A stretch of DNA of 64,000 bases from Ptychodera flava (lineage: Eukaryota; Hemichordata; Enteropneusta; Ptychoderidae): contig NC_091930.1 of the NCBI RefSeq assembly GCF_041260155.1, positions 22,862,237 through 22,926,236 on the forward strand, written 5' to 3'. The position numbers were made by a program, and so were the translations under genes. Numbering within the stretch: the first letter of the stretch is position 1; each line of letters opens with the position of its first letter. The notes beneath the pieces were generated by a model that was given only the letters and a program-made list of their open reading frames with translations, had not been told where the DNA came from and searched no databases. This document shows positions 36,870 to 49,791 of this stretch, one piece after another.

Positions 36870-37560
36870 TGGGTATCTGTGATGGCCATTGGTGGCAATA
36901 TTGGATCGTATCATGAAACAAATTTATGTGCACATGTATGGCGTACGTAAATGTCCTTATACCAACTTTGAATAAAATATGTTATGACATATCTAATGAA
37001 AATCGTTATATAATGGCCACCAGGCAGCCATGGATTACATTGTTAAACAAATGAACTTGTATATGTATGATATAGGTCAATGTCCTTGTACCAATTTTGA
37101 ATGATATTGAATGAAATATGTCTGAGTTGCCGCTCCGGACATGAAAAATTCTACCAAAATGGCTGCCATGCGGCCATATTGCCTGTATCACGAAAGAAAT
37201 TGATGTGCATATGTATGACATAGATCAATGTCCTTGTACAAACTGTGAATTATATAAGTTGACATATGTCTGAATATGGCTCCGAAAAAATCGTAACCAA
37301 ATGGCCGCCAGGTGGCCGAATGGCATCGCGTTGTGTAGCCAATTGACTTGTATGTATGACATAGACAACTTTGAATAAAATCGGTTAAGACATGTCTAAG
37401 TTAGTGCTCCAGACATGAAAAAATCGTAACAAAATGGCCGCCATGCGGCCACATTGCTTCGCATGGTGAAAAATCGACGTGCATATGTATGACAGAAAGG
37501 TCAATGTCCTTGTACCACCTTTGAAAGAAATCGGTTCACAAATGTCAGAAATATGCTTGG
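36870..37560. repeat. Tandem array of about five ~132-144-bp units
   Basis: Anchors ATGTATGA/ATGTATGG recur at about 36929, 37061, 37205, 37348 and 37482. Each unit contains CAATGTCCTTGTACCA, TTTGAATaaAAT and a palindrome-like AAATGGCCGCCATGCGGCCA. The units differ by many substitutions and small gaps, so the array is old. Minisatellite or the core repeats of a non-autonomous element. Confidence 0.8.
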
Positions 37561-37599
37561 TGGCGGACTCACGGACCTAGGCACTGGGGGCGGTAACTA

Positions 37600-37890
37600 A
37601 TTTACGATGTAGAGATACGAGGGATCAAGTAACGATATATAAGTTCATTGGGCGACACGCCACACAGAATCAGGTAAGTGCTTTGTCTTCGTTGTACAGA
37701 TATTACTCTGGGATCTTCTCGTCCCTCTGCACACTTTCGAAAGACTATGTTATCTCCTGTTACCAATACGACTGGCAGATCATAGAACATATTAGTACAG
37801 TTATGCCCGTCTAGTAAAACGAAAGTATTGCTTTTCGAACAGTGGACATTGTGTTTCGGTTAGGTGATAATCTGACGTGGCGTATGTGAA
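37600..37890 (+). promoter_or_regulatory. Leader segment P6, without a following zinc-finger gene in the window
   Basis: A TATATAAG box-like motif at 37636-37643 precedes GACACGCCACACAGAATCAG and the donor GTAAGTG at 37674, matching P1 (ATACGCCACACACAG|GTGAGT). Further matches are TTATCTCCTGTTACCA with P4 and ATCTGACGTGGCGTATGTG with P1. No exon A, B or C follows before the Polinton at 41856; a sixth gene may lie beyond it or may have been lost. Confidence 0.5.
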
Positions 37891-40800
37891 ATCAAGACCA
37901 TGGAAAGGCAAGCGACATTTGATCGCGTTGGCTGAATTACGAATGGTATTCTTTCGGACTTTTTGCAACCTTTTTTGCTAATTTACTTGGGGAAGCTCCA
38001 TGGTACCACGATCTCGTAGTTAACATCCTGCATCTATAATTTGTGTAGATTTACACAAGTAACACCGTCTGTGACATAATTATAATGTCATCGTCCAACT
38101 CGACTTTTGGCGGCCGCGTCGACAAAGATTCTGTAAGCGTGATTACATCCCGTTAAATCGGCTAATTTTAGGAAGACAAAAGGCGGAATTCGACAGAAGA
38201 AAGAACAATCACCTGTATAAACAAAATAAATTATATTAGGTTCCATTGTTTGTTGACAACCACAGAGTTCAAATGTCAGAATCTCGCTGAAGAAATTTAT
38301 TACTCGGATATCTGATATCGCCACTCTCTTATCACGTTACTAAGGCTGCGTCAAAAATGGGGAGTGGGGCTGGAGGAATTCAGGGGATTCGAAAATTAAT
38401 GTCGGTGTTACTGGAGGGGGGACTTGAAAGTTTTGCACTGCCTATAGAGAGATACTTGAACAGTTTTTGGTACCCTTTCACCTTTATATCTTCAATTCCA
38501 GGGTATGTCAGGTAATTCAATGAAAAATGAATAACATTTCAAATGTTATCCAATTGTTCTAATTTTAGTCATAATGAAACAAAATGAAGTACCATTTTGT
38601 CACATTTTGTGACTTTTGTATCTAAAACATCTAAGGCCATTTAAAGAACATTCTTTGTTTTCCGTCCTTGGTTTTCGAAAAACCTATCAGCCAGTCGGGG
38701 GAAAACAAACACAAACAACAAACACAAGTTTATCAACATAAGCTCGATTTTTATTTGCTTTCTGTTGAAAAATAGTATTTTTATTTGTAAAAGTGTAAAC
38801 ATTGTGTTTGGTTTTTTCTTAATTTTCTCTGAAAACCTACCAGCACAAGGATGGCAAACAAAGAATTTTATTAAAATCGCCTAAACATGTAACAAACAAA
38901 CAAATAGGCTTAGTAACGGGGAGAAGCTGGAACTGTTGGTAATTTTTCAGTACTTCTATGCAATACATCAAATACAGTTTCTTGCTGTCTCCCTACAGTA
39001 TGCTGTAACACACAATATTCAGTTTGTCGACAAACCACGTATATATAAATATTTGTTGGATGATAACTGAATTAGAGTCCAGACTGAAAGTCATTTGTCA
39101 ATGATACGGATGCACAACACGCATACACAGGCTGTGTAGGCAAGCTGAATAGTGGACAGTTCAACATGCTGTAGGGAGTAGAACTAGAACACGGTTGTAT
39201 AAACTGAACAAATATGTTGTCAAAATAATCAAAGTTAAAGTTGCAATATGGATCAGAATTGACCTTCATATTTCGAAGATTTAACTTTATAGAAAAATCC
39301 ATAACAATTTCATTTGCAGATTCGACCATTAAGAGGAACACGGGGATGGCTCTTATTTGAGTAAATTGATTTAATTACCGAATAAATTGCTGTTTTGGTA
39401 CGTACTGATTGCAAGAGTAAAGCACAGAATTCGAAACGTCATTTTTACTATTTGAATATGTACTCATGCGTATTTGGTGCATGGTAACGGTTTGCGAAAT
39501 TGTAACATCGTGTTAACATGCCTAGCTAGCCTTCTCACGGACAAGCGGTCAGGTCTCTGCCCGCGCCCTGGGTCTCTGCTGACTGATTCAGCCAAGGAAA
39601 AATGGAAAAAATTAGCCACAAATGTCGGCAAAATAAACGTTGTTTGGTCAGATCGAAAGATGGAACCAAAAAAAAGAGTGACACGCGACTAGCACCACGT
39701 CGAGGAGGCAGACTGTCTACAGTTTCTCTCGAAAACACCAACGTCGCCACTGTGTGATGATCAACTTCGCTAGCCAGCGGTGTTTCCTCGGGCAACACCG
39801 ACCTAACAACACCGTGCGGACCCCACGATTTGTAATGTGATGAACCGGGCCGTAGTCCCTCCGCAAGGAAATAACTTAGATCTGTTAGCATTCATTGATA
39901 ACCTATATCCTTCACGTCAAATATGCATTTTTCGGAAACAAAGAAAAACTGCAGTCTCCATCATTAATGGCATGGTCTTATTTACGACGCGTCGATCGAC
40001 GCGCTGACATGGCCATGCAAGACCAGACTGGAGGGGCAAGACAGTTGCCGAACTTCTGCAGTTGTGGATGATACTGAAGTGGGCAAAGCTTTCAAATAAA
40101 TATAGTGTGCAGATACCTCGCCTTTTAATATGAAAAATGTAACAACATGCAACGGGGAGAGGATTGCGGAAACGCTGTCAGGCACGCGGTGAACACAACC
40201 AGATCGGTGTACGTGGTCTGGACGCTCGATCGATCGAACGTACACAGTAGGTGCATACGGCGCGGCACTGACATACATGTATATGGGTGAGAAAAATCAA
40301 TCAAACGATCTTTTGTCGAGCAGTACTTTATCATATATCGATATACTTATATTTCTGAAACACTGTGATGCTACCAAAGTTAGGCAAACGCAAAATTTAC
40401 AATAAATTATCATTATATATGTCAAGTTCTGTCATCGTGTCAACATCGCCCCTCCAACGTGCACTCTATTGAGACGTCATCACTCTTGGTGGTACTTGTC
40501 ACGTGCACAGCAGAAACGCCAATGTTTTTGTTTTGAAAGTTTGTTTACAAAACAGCTTTTCTAGGCGGCCGCAACGTATCAAAATGAACGTGTTTGTTTG
40601 CCGGGATTGGTAAGAGGCTTAGCTAAGAAGAGTACTTCAACGTAGTATGGTCTATTTGCTTTAGTTTTACGAAAAAAAATCGACAATTTTGATCCATATT
40701 GCAACTTTAATACAGCTACTGCCTTTCTACTGCAGTGTCACTGTCACTGCATACCTGCAGTAACAGAGATAGCTCTGACTCTAATGTAGTTGTAGAAGAG

Positions 40801-41773
40801 TTTGGGTCAAATGACGCTCATGACATTGAAATAAGATCTGATTAGAGAGCAACTCACGGCATGGAAGGCCAGGAAACTTAAAAGTTATCACGGATTTTTG
40901 AATTTATCAAACAAAAAAGTTTGGGTCACCATGCTTAATTTTCTAAATTTTCACATTCTCATCGTACAAAAACACCAAAGTAAAACTTTAGAGTAAAAAA
41001 CACCAATTTAAATGAAAGAAATATGTGACTGAATGGAAGTATTTATTTTCTACCAAATTTGCCATTATTACACGCAAAGTTTTAGAGATAAAAACGTTTA
41101 TTTTATAGAATATTTTAATCCTCTAGTATTGTCGATTTTGAGCAGCACCTAAGTCATACTTATGTCTCATACATTTGAAAAAAATATTTTTGGCAGGTCA
41201 CTGTGCTCAGTATTTCACAATATGGCAAAATGTAGCCAGAAATTAACAATTTGCATACTCTCTCATGATCGTCACCTTATGTGCTCTTTAGCAGTTGCCA
41301 TTGACCTGGTCAAAGTTAGATTAACTCACGTCAACTTAGATTGGCAAATCAAAAAAATCCAATGATGGGTTTAAAAGTTAATCAATTTAGGAACTTGACT
41401 ATGGTTCTATTAATTGCTTATAACAGGTAGTGTCGAACATCTGCGAGAACTGCCTAATACATGTCTATTTTTTCTTTGTGTTCATCCTTCGTAAGTATGG
41501 GGCTATATGATAATTGTGGCACTTGAAAAAAAAAGATCATATAGACGGGGGGATTTGAAAATTTTGAGGGTACTGTGGCGGATCTGAAAAAAAAATTAAT
41601 TGCGCTTCCCCCCAAATAAAAACCCAATACGTTAATTTGTGAGCGCAGCCTATGGCAACTTTGACTGTATTCAAAGTTTAGAATTGACACGTTTAAGTTG
41701 CTATCGTACAACTGACATGAGAACAATTTCAATGAAACACAGAATGACTGAATGTTTAAAATATACCCAAAAA

Positions 41774-41776
<3 letters not shown>
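37891..41776. other. Unresolved interval, no gene called
   Basis: A post-leader block lies at 38180-38330. The 27-base segments 39237-39263 and 40682-40708 are inverted copies (25 of 27 positions); each reads DPYCNFN in one frame. Ends resembling AGGCTGCGTCA occur inverted at about 38344 and 41653, and GGGGGGA-TTGAAA-TTTTG motifs at about 38417 and 41554, so an old element may span this stretch. I cannot identify its protein. Confidence 0.3.
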
Positions 41777-41822
<46 letters not shown>

Positions 41823-41855
41823 ATATATATACATACATATACATATATGTATATA
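41777..41855. repeat. (TA)n tract flanking the Polinton on the left
   Basis: TA repeat with a few substitutions, ending in TATATA directly at the element's first base. The tract at 59236-59311 is its likely other half. Confidence 0.9.
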
Positions 41856-41955
41856 AGTAGTTAGGGATACAGTATAGACCACTTTGGAAGTTAGGGGGTC
41901 TTTTTTCCATCACCTAGGAGACGTACTTTATTTCACATGCTAGGGGGGTCTCATT
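41856..41955 (+). repeat. Polinton left terminal inverted repeat
   Basis: Begins AGTAGTTAGGGATACAGTAT. The first 51 bases are identical to the complement of the right end. The match resumes with CACATGCTAGGGGG after a short length difference. Confidence 0.92.
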
Positions 41956-41959
41956 TTTA

Positions 41960-44900
41960 TACTACATATAAACATGGAGTATCTTCAGGGCCGTGGCATT
42001 CGGCTGTGTTCAAGTGCGTCAGATGGTTTCAGTGCAGCAGTGGCGACCACGATAACAATGGATGACGCATTGGATAATCTGACAAATTCTCAGTTGGCTG
42101 CCGCGTAATTTGCCCGGGCATACCAACACTGTACATGCTGTAAGTATTATCGATTTATTACGAGTGTGACGGTAGATCAGTCTGAGCATGCGTGAGGTTT
42201 ACAACATTACGTCATTGCCTTAGCCTTTAGTCCCATGCGCGCGCGGCCAGATTTGACAGATTTTATCGTTCACTGGCAGAGTTCCAAAATCTAGATACTT
42301 TGTATCAAAGAGTGTTTCCTTTTAGGGTTGACTTTGACAATGAGTGTTTCCGTTTAGGGTTTAATCTTGGCAAACATATGGACATGATCCGCCCAAAGTT
42401 TATAAATAGAGGTCAAATTATGAACTCTAGGTGCACTCAAGACCTTTGACACGGAGGTTAACTCCACCCCTTTTTAAGGTAAATAGTAGCTTGTGTCTTT
42501 GTTAGCTTAGCTTCATTAGTAATACTAGAATAAGTCAAAATGTTCATCGAAAAGACGTGCTTCGTGTACATATTAATTTGCTGGTCGCTTCCTCGCAGTT
42601 TTCCAGCGCTGACAGCGAACACAAGGAGTGACAGGTGCACTGTAGAGTAGTATATTCGCTTGTAGTTGATTTTCTGTGTGTTGATTTTTGTGGGTTTTTA
42701 TTGTGTACGTGTGTGTGTGTGTGTCGCGCGGGGGTTGTCTGATGCACTGAAGTGACATTGTTTTATGCTCAATGCTGCCTGCATGTGATAAAATTGACGT
42801 AAACTCCATTCTTTCGAGGAATGTCTGTCTTATGTGTATTTTTAATCTAATTTTTATTTGTACAGAATCTATAGCCATGGACGCCGAGTGGGGGACCTGA
42901 CAGATTCCCAGTGGGATACCGTGTTTGCCTCCGTCGACGCCGCTAGCACTGCAGACCAACACTATGAAAATAATGTGAGTATGTGTTTATATTCTACTGA
43001 CGTATTCCCTTGTGCGTTGTGGTTGATTTTGTGAACCTGATTGTTTGTCGGGCAGGGTTACCCGATGTGTCGAAGTGACATTGTTATGCTCACAATGCTG
43101 TCTACAGGTGATAAAATTGTTTCGAATTTCTGATTAACGTTTGTTCAGTGTGCGTTCATGGACACTGTCGCTGAGTTGTGCAGTGTGACCTAGATCAAGT
43201 GTTTGATCTCATCTAGCTGTGGGTCCATAGCTGTGGTGTTTTCGGACGGGATTCCTGCCTTTTACGGGCTGGTTTTGACTTTTTACGATTTTAACGCCGC
43301 CACCACAGCTATGGGAAAATGCGTAGAAAAGCGTCCATGTTACGCCCGACAGCACCCTTGTCGCAACTTTGTTCGGCGATATTTCGAAAAGTTTCCATCC
43401 AAATTACAAATTGCCAACACTCATCGACAACTTGGTTATTAGGAACTCACCACGACCAGAAATCCGCTTAAAATTCATTGAAATATCGCCGTTTTTCTAG
43501 TTTCAATCGACATGACTACCCGGAGACCGCCATTTTGCTGGCGTAAAACTGTTGTTCGAGGCTCTCTGCAGAACGTCACTACAGTGACGTAGCGGTGACC
43601 TCTCAACTTATAGAAAACAAACTGAGTATTTCATCGTGTGATATCGATGACCATCGTTTGTCCTATGGACATTGCCAGTCTCACATAACTGAAATCAAAC
43701 TTTAACTTGGAAAAAAAATAGTTCAGTCCTGGGATCTGTGATTGTTTATGCGGCGCGGATGCCGGCTGTAATCTCTTAGTTTGTTTTTATAAGTTGAGAG
43801 GTCACCGCTACGTCACTGTAGTGACGTTCTGCAGAGAGCCTCGAACAACAGTTTTACGCCAGCAAAATGGCGGTCTCCGGGTAGTCATGTCGGTTGAAAC
43901 TAGAAAAACGGCGATATTTCAATGAATTTTAAGCGGATTTCTGGTCGTGGTGAGTTCCTAATAACCACGTTGTCGATGAGTGTTGGCAATTTGTAATTTG
44001 GATGGAAACTTTTCGAAATATCGCCGAACAAAGTTGCGACAAGGGTGCTTGTCGGGCGTAACATGGACGCTTTTCTACGCATTTTCCCATAGCTGTGGTG
44101 GCGGCGTTAAAATCGTAAAAAGTCAAAACCAGCCCGTAAAAGACAGGAATCCCGTCCGAAAACACCACAGCTATGGACCCACAGCTAGATCTCATAATGC
44201 TGCCTGCATGTGGTAAAATTGACGCAAACTTCTTTCTTTCGAGGAACGTTGGTCTTACGTGTATTTTTTATTTAATTGTATTTGTACAGAATGTAACCAT
44301 GGATGTCGAGTGGGAACAGATGTCTCTGACAGATTCCCAGTTGGATACCGTGTTTGCCGCCGCCGACGCCGCTGAAGACCAACAGTATAATGTGAGTGTG
44401 TGTTTATTTATCTACTGACGTATTCCCTTGTGCGTTATGGTTGATTTTGTGCATGTGTTTGTCAGGCAGGGTTGCCCGATGTGTCGAAGTGACAATGCTG
44501 TCTACAGGTGATAAAATTGTTTCGAATTTCTGATTAACGTTTGTTCAGTGTGCGTACGGTCATGGACACACTGAGTAGTGTAGTGTGACCTGGATCAAGT
44601 GTTTGTAAACACTACATAGACGTGTCGACATATCAATTGAAGACATAACATCGCTCAGTTATGAAATGTTCTCTGGCATGTTTGATGTTGCCCCTCGCCC
44701 TCCAAGCTATCTGTGATTTCCAATATAAATATAAAACAATTATTTCTTTAAACAATGGTAGAAATTTGTAATTTTGTATTCTCCCTCTGATGGTGTGAGA
44801 TTAACAGTTATTTCCCCCCCCTGAATCTTTGCATATAACAATGCACAGAACATTAACAGGAGTCTTGCCTGTATAGAGATCGATATGTACACTGAGGTAC

Positions 44901-45202
44901 TACACTGTTGATTGTATGTCTATCTATGGATTCAGCAATTATATTGTGACCTGCTGATATTTAAGATAAACTGGTGTTCAGTCCAACCGTTCAGAGTAAA
45001 CACAATATTCTTTGTTCTATTTATTCTTTATCAGTATTTTGTGTGAGTGTCTCTATTTTCATAAGAGTGGTCGCAGTATACAATTTTTTTTATTTATTTA
45101 TTTTTTATTTTTTATTTTTTTTTTACTCATTCATATTGTACTGATTGTAATTACCTTTATCCCCTCTTTAGGACCTCAATGACTCTGTGTGTATTGATGA
45201 TA

Positions 45203-45237
<35 letters not shown>

Positions 45238-45448
45238 AATAAAGTGGCCAATCTAGATCAATTGCGGTAAGTTATAATTTTCTACTTGCTCATTTCAAGT
45301 GATAGAAAAAAGAGTAAACTGTATTTCTTGACTAATGTATGTCCTGTATGTTGTGAACAATATAGTAATGTTTAAAAAAAAAAGTTTTCAATCATGGTGC
45401 ACCATTTCTGTAAAATTATTATTTTTCTTATTTTTTTTTATTTTATAG
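41960..45448 (+). other. Polinton 5' leader region with repeated small exon-like blocks
   Basis: Blocks at about 42770-43205 and 44196-44611 are direct copies. Each holds an acceptor-like TTGTACAG, an ATGGA(C/T) start, a short coding stretch (LTDSQ-DTVFA) and a donor AAT|GTGAGT. A third, fainter start (MDDALDNLTNSQ) lies near 42050. A further acidic stretch, with a run of Asp codons at about 45197-45236, ends at a GTAAGT donor at about 45269. Introns near the 5' end of the polymerase gene are known in some animal Polintons, so these look like alternative first exons. The remainder is low-complexity noncoding DNA. Confidence 0.55.
43213..44188. mobile_element. Foldback element, ~976 bp, inserted in the Polinton
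   Basis: Two arms of about 410 bases (43213-43622 and about 43785-44188) are near-perfect inverted copies, with outer ends CTAGCTGTGGGTCCATAGCT and its complement, around a spacer of about 160 bases. ATCTCAT stands on both sides (43206-43212 and 44189-44195), a seven-base target duplication. No transposase is encoded, so a non-autonomous DNA element. Being inside the Polinton, it arrived later. Confidence 0.85.
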
Positions 45449-45506
45449 ACAAACAACAGCTAAGCCAAAGAAGCAATACATCAGGCTGAGGAAAAATCTT
45501 GTTCTG

Positions 45507-48500
45507 GTGAAGACAGCGTGGGATTTTCCTTGGGAAGAAGAAACCAACAGCAGTGAAGAAAACGGTACTGTGGGGTCAACATCAACATTAACTGGTAGTA
45601 GTAGTAGTAGTTGTAATAGCAGCAGTAGTTATAATTCTCATAGCAGTTGTAATAGTAGCAATAGTTATAATTCTCATAGCAGTGACAGTCATAGTTCCCA
45701 TGATAGTGATAGTGATAGTACTGATAGTCATTATAGTGATAGCTCTAGTTCTCAAAGCGAAGATATTTATAGTTGTAATAGTGATCATAGCCACATCACA
45801 GAAAGCGGGGATAATATTGCCACACAGGATTTCAATGTAAAATTAAAAGACCTCCTACACTCCTACATTCCTGGTTCCCCCTCAAATATTCAAGATACTC
45901 AGCGTTCATCCAATTCTTCTGTCCCCATGAATATCCAAGAATTTAATACCAAATGGCAGGCCCTCCTCTCAAATAATCATCCGCCTTCCACACAAAGTTC
46001 TTCCCCCTCATCACATCCAACACGTCAGATTGGCGGGGGGTCAACGGATGACCTGCCGTCAGAAGATTCGCCATCAGATGAAGACAGCGGTGCAAAGTAT
46101 TACAGCATCATACGTGTCCGTGAACGACAAGTGAAGAAATTCAATGCTACAGCTCATGACTACGAGATACAATTCAATGACATCCAGCCGGTGCGTGGTT
46201 TCGTGCAAGTGATGGTAGTACTACAAGATGTGTTTGAGAGTATTATTAGCCGACTCACCCATGGCATCTCTCCCAGGGACAGAGTACGCATTACACTTGA
46301 AAGTCCGTCCCTTCCCTATCAAATCTGGTTACCTTTTTCCCCTGTTCAAGAACTGACTGTGGACAGAGTGTTGGGTGAAATTGAACGTGTCCTGCAGTCC
46401 TATGAAGAATTCACCCTAGATGAGAATGTTTACATCAACTTCATTCATGTGCACATGCCTGTTGGGACGGGAAAGAAGTGGGGATGGAGACCTGTCAACA
46501 TAGCCCGTCGCCTCCGACTGATGAAAAGTATCATTCGCATCACTAACACCGATGAATTATGCTGTGCACGAGCGATAGTGACGGCAACAGCCCACATCAA
46601 CCACATCAACTCATGGCCAAAGCAGGTATTTCACCAGGGCCATGCGGACATGAAGAACTTGACAAATTACAAGCTGTCCTTCCATCGTATCGAATCCATG
46701 TTATTTCAGATGAGACGTCGGGTTCACTTGCTTATCAGGGAAAGGACAGCGCTGAACACAATATTTACCTGTACCATCATAACAATCACTATGATGTCAT
46801 CACATCAATGCCCGCATTTCTACAGAGAAACTATTACTGTCACCATTGTCACAAAGGGTACCAAAGAAAGCATGATCACATCTGTGAAGTTTTCTGCAAG
46901 TGTTGCTGTGTTCCATCTGTATGTCCAGCAACAGATAATCAGGTCTACTGCAAAGATTGTCATCGCTACTTTCGAGGTCAACAATGCTTCAACAACCATA
47001 AAACACCTGGTCCCCTCGCTCAATATGCAACATGTCAAGTCATTCATCGCTGCAAGTTGTGTGGTGTAACCATCCATTGGGAAAAGAGAAAGAAAGATAA
47101 TGACCACAATTGTGGCGAAAAGTACTGCAGAGTATGTAAACGGTACCAAGACAGTGATCATTTATGCTACATCCAGCCCATCCGTGTTAAAAGAAAGAAG
47201 AAGTCCGCCAGAGATAGTATTCATGACAATGATGTTGACTTATTCGACTTTGAAGCTGAAGAAGGAGACGAAGACAGCAGTGAAGAAGAGATGAAGTACT
47301 ATTTCTTCGACTTTGAATGTACCCAAGATGGGGGCGTCCATGTACCCAACTTGTGCATTGTCCAGTCCGAGTCATGTTCAGAGCAGGTGTTCTATGGCCC
47401 TAACACCAAGCAAGAGTTTTGCGATTGGGCACTCACAGAAGAAAATGCCGTCAGTACTTTCATCGCACACAATCTGCAAGGTTATGACGGACAATTCATA
47501 CTGCAATACTGCCATGAAAACAACGTTCAACCTGAAGGTCATCATCAATGGAACCAAAATCATGCGCATCTACATCCCCCATTTAAACATCAAGTTCATT
47601 GACTCTTATAATTTCCTACCTGTGGCTTTGGCTCAACTTCCTGACATGTTTGAGCTGAATGAACTTCACAAAGGCTACTTCCCCCATTTCTTCAACACAG
47701 CAGAGAATCAAGATTACATCGGTCCTCTCCCAGATTCCAGATACTACGGCCCCGATGGTATGAAACAGCATGCGAGAGAGAAATTCCTAAAGTGGTATGA
47801 AGACGAAAGATTGAAAAACAGCCCTTTCAACCTGAGACAAGAGCTGGAAGACTACTGCAGAAGTGATGTAGACATCCTGAGGAGAAGTTGTTTGAAATTT
47901 CAAGACATGTTCAAACAACAGAATGGTGTAGATCCGTTCAGAGACTGTGTGACCATCGCATCAGCCTGCAATGTCGTTTTACGCAAGAATTTTCTCAAGA
48001 AAGATACCATCGGGGTCATTCCAGACCATGGGTACATCCATCGAAGAAATCAATCTGTCATTGCATTGCAGTGGTTAGAATGGATTACATTCAAGAATGA
48101 TGTCAACATCCAACACGTCCACAATGGAGGTGAGAAGAAAATTGACCGCTATTGGGTAGATGGTTATGACGAAGAAAGCAACACAGTATATGAGATGCAC
48201 GGTTGCTACTACCATGGCTGTCCTCGATGCTATGAAGACCATGACATTGTCAACACTAAAGTAGAGAAGACGATGGCAGACCTTTACCAAAGTACCCAAG
48301 ATAAGATGCGATTTCTACGTTGCCATGGCTTTAGAGTGATCGAAAAGTGGGAGTGTGACTTCAAGAAAGAAATTCATGAAAACCAAGAACTGCAAGAATT
48401 CGTCAAGTCACTTGACCTACAGGAGCCCCTTCATCCACGAGATGCATTCTTTGGCGGTAGAACCAATGCCACTACACTATACCATGAATGTGTTGATGAT

Positions 48501-49791
48501 GAAGAAATTCACTACGTGGATTTCACAAGCCTCTACCCCTACGTCAACAAGTACTGTAAGTACCTATCAAACATCCGAAAGTCCGCACCAAGAACATTGT
48601 ACTCCCCGTTCAATCATACTTTGGTCTGGCGAAATGTCGAGTTCTGCCTCCTCGAAAACTCTACTTTCCTGTTCTCCCCTCCGAGTGGAAAAGAAGTTGA
48701 TGTTTCCCCTTTGCAGAAGTTGTGCAGACACCAAACAACAGTCACCATGTGAGCATAATGACGAACAGCGGTCCTTCGTGGGAACTTGGACAACACCTGA
48801 ATTAGCCAAAGCTGTCGAGAAGGGGTACAAGATCATCAAAGTGTTTGAGGTATGGCACTACAGAGAAAGAGAAGTGTACAACACAGAATCGCACACAGGT
48901 GGGCTCTTTACTGATTACATCAACACTTTCTTAAAGTTGAAACAAGAGAGTAGTGGTTGGCCTTCATGGTGTCAGACAGAAGATGACCAAGATCGGTACA
49001 TCCGTGAGTACTTTGACAGAGAGGGAATCCTTCTTGACAAGACGAAGATTCACCGAAATCCAGGCCAACGAGCATTGGCAAAACTAATGCTGAATTCTAT
49101 GTGGGGCAAGTTTGCACAACGCAACAACTTTCCACAGCTGCAGTACATCAAAGAACCTGCAGAACTCTTCCGCCTGCTTACAAGTGAACAACACATTGTC
49201 AACAACTTGTCTTTCGTCAATGACGACATGGTTGCTGTTCAACATACGCTTCGGAATGAATTTGTCGAGGGGGCTGTCAACACCAATGTTGTCATCGCTG
49301 CATTCACCACTGCCTATGCTCGTCTGAAGTTGTACGATCTCCTTGAAGCCATTGGTGAACGGGTCTTGTACTTCGACACTGATTCAGTCATCTTTGTCAG
49401 CAAACCAGACCAGTACAAACCACCTCTTGGTGATTACTTGGGTGATCTCACCAACGAACTGGATCCTCCCAGCAATTTCATCACCAAGTTCGTGTCAGGG
49501 GGAGCTAAAAACTACGCCTTCTGTCTAGCACAGCCCGACAGGAAGGTAACACCACTCTGTGTAAAGTCAGGGGAATCACCCTAAATTACCGCAACAGCTT
49601 AGACGTCAACTTTGATGCCATCACTCGTCTTGTCACCACCTGTCCAACATCAACCATCACCGTGAATGACCCCGTCAAAATCCGACGTGTTGGATGTAAT
49701 GTAGTATCAAAAAGCGAAAGTAAAAAGTATGCCCTAGTGTATGATAAAAGAGCTCTGATTGGAAATTACAAAACTCTTCCCTACGGTTATT
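45507..49791 (+). pseudogene. Polinton protein-primed DNA polymerase B (broken)
   Basis: The region begins with a Ser/Asn-rich stretch, then a conserved N-terminal domain and a Cys/His-rich section (YYCHHCHKGYQ, FCKCCC). The family-B exonuclease motifs (FFDFECTQDGG and AHNLQGYDGQF) and polymerase motifs (YVDFTSLYPYVNKY, LYFDTDSVIFV) follow in order. In Polintons this enzyme replicates the element from a protein primer. The length, about 4.3 kb, is normal for the family. It is broken in several places and cannot give a full enzyme as it stands. Confidence 0.9.

Noticed and set aside
36870-37560. ~140-bp tandem units as a CRISPR or tRNA cluster
   Set aside because: Units are diverged throughout, have no spacer pattern and no tRNA arms; eukaryotic minisatellite fits better.
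45588-45794. Minus-strand Thr/Ile-rich open frame
   Set aside because: Mirror of the AGT/AGC-rich serine stretch at the start of the polymerase region.
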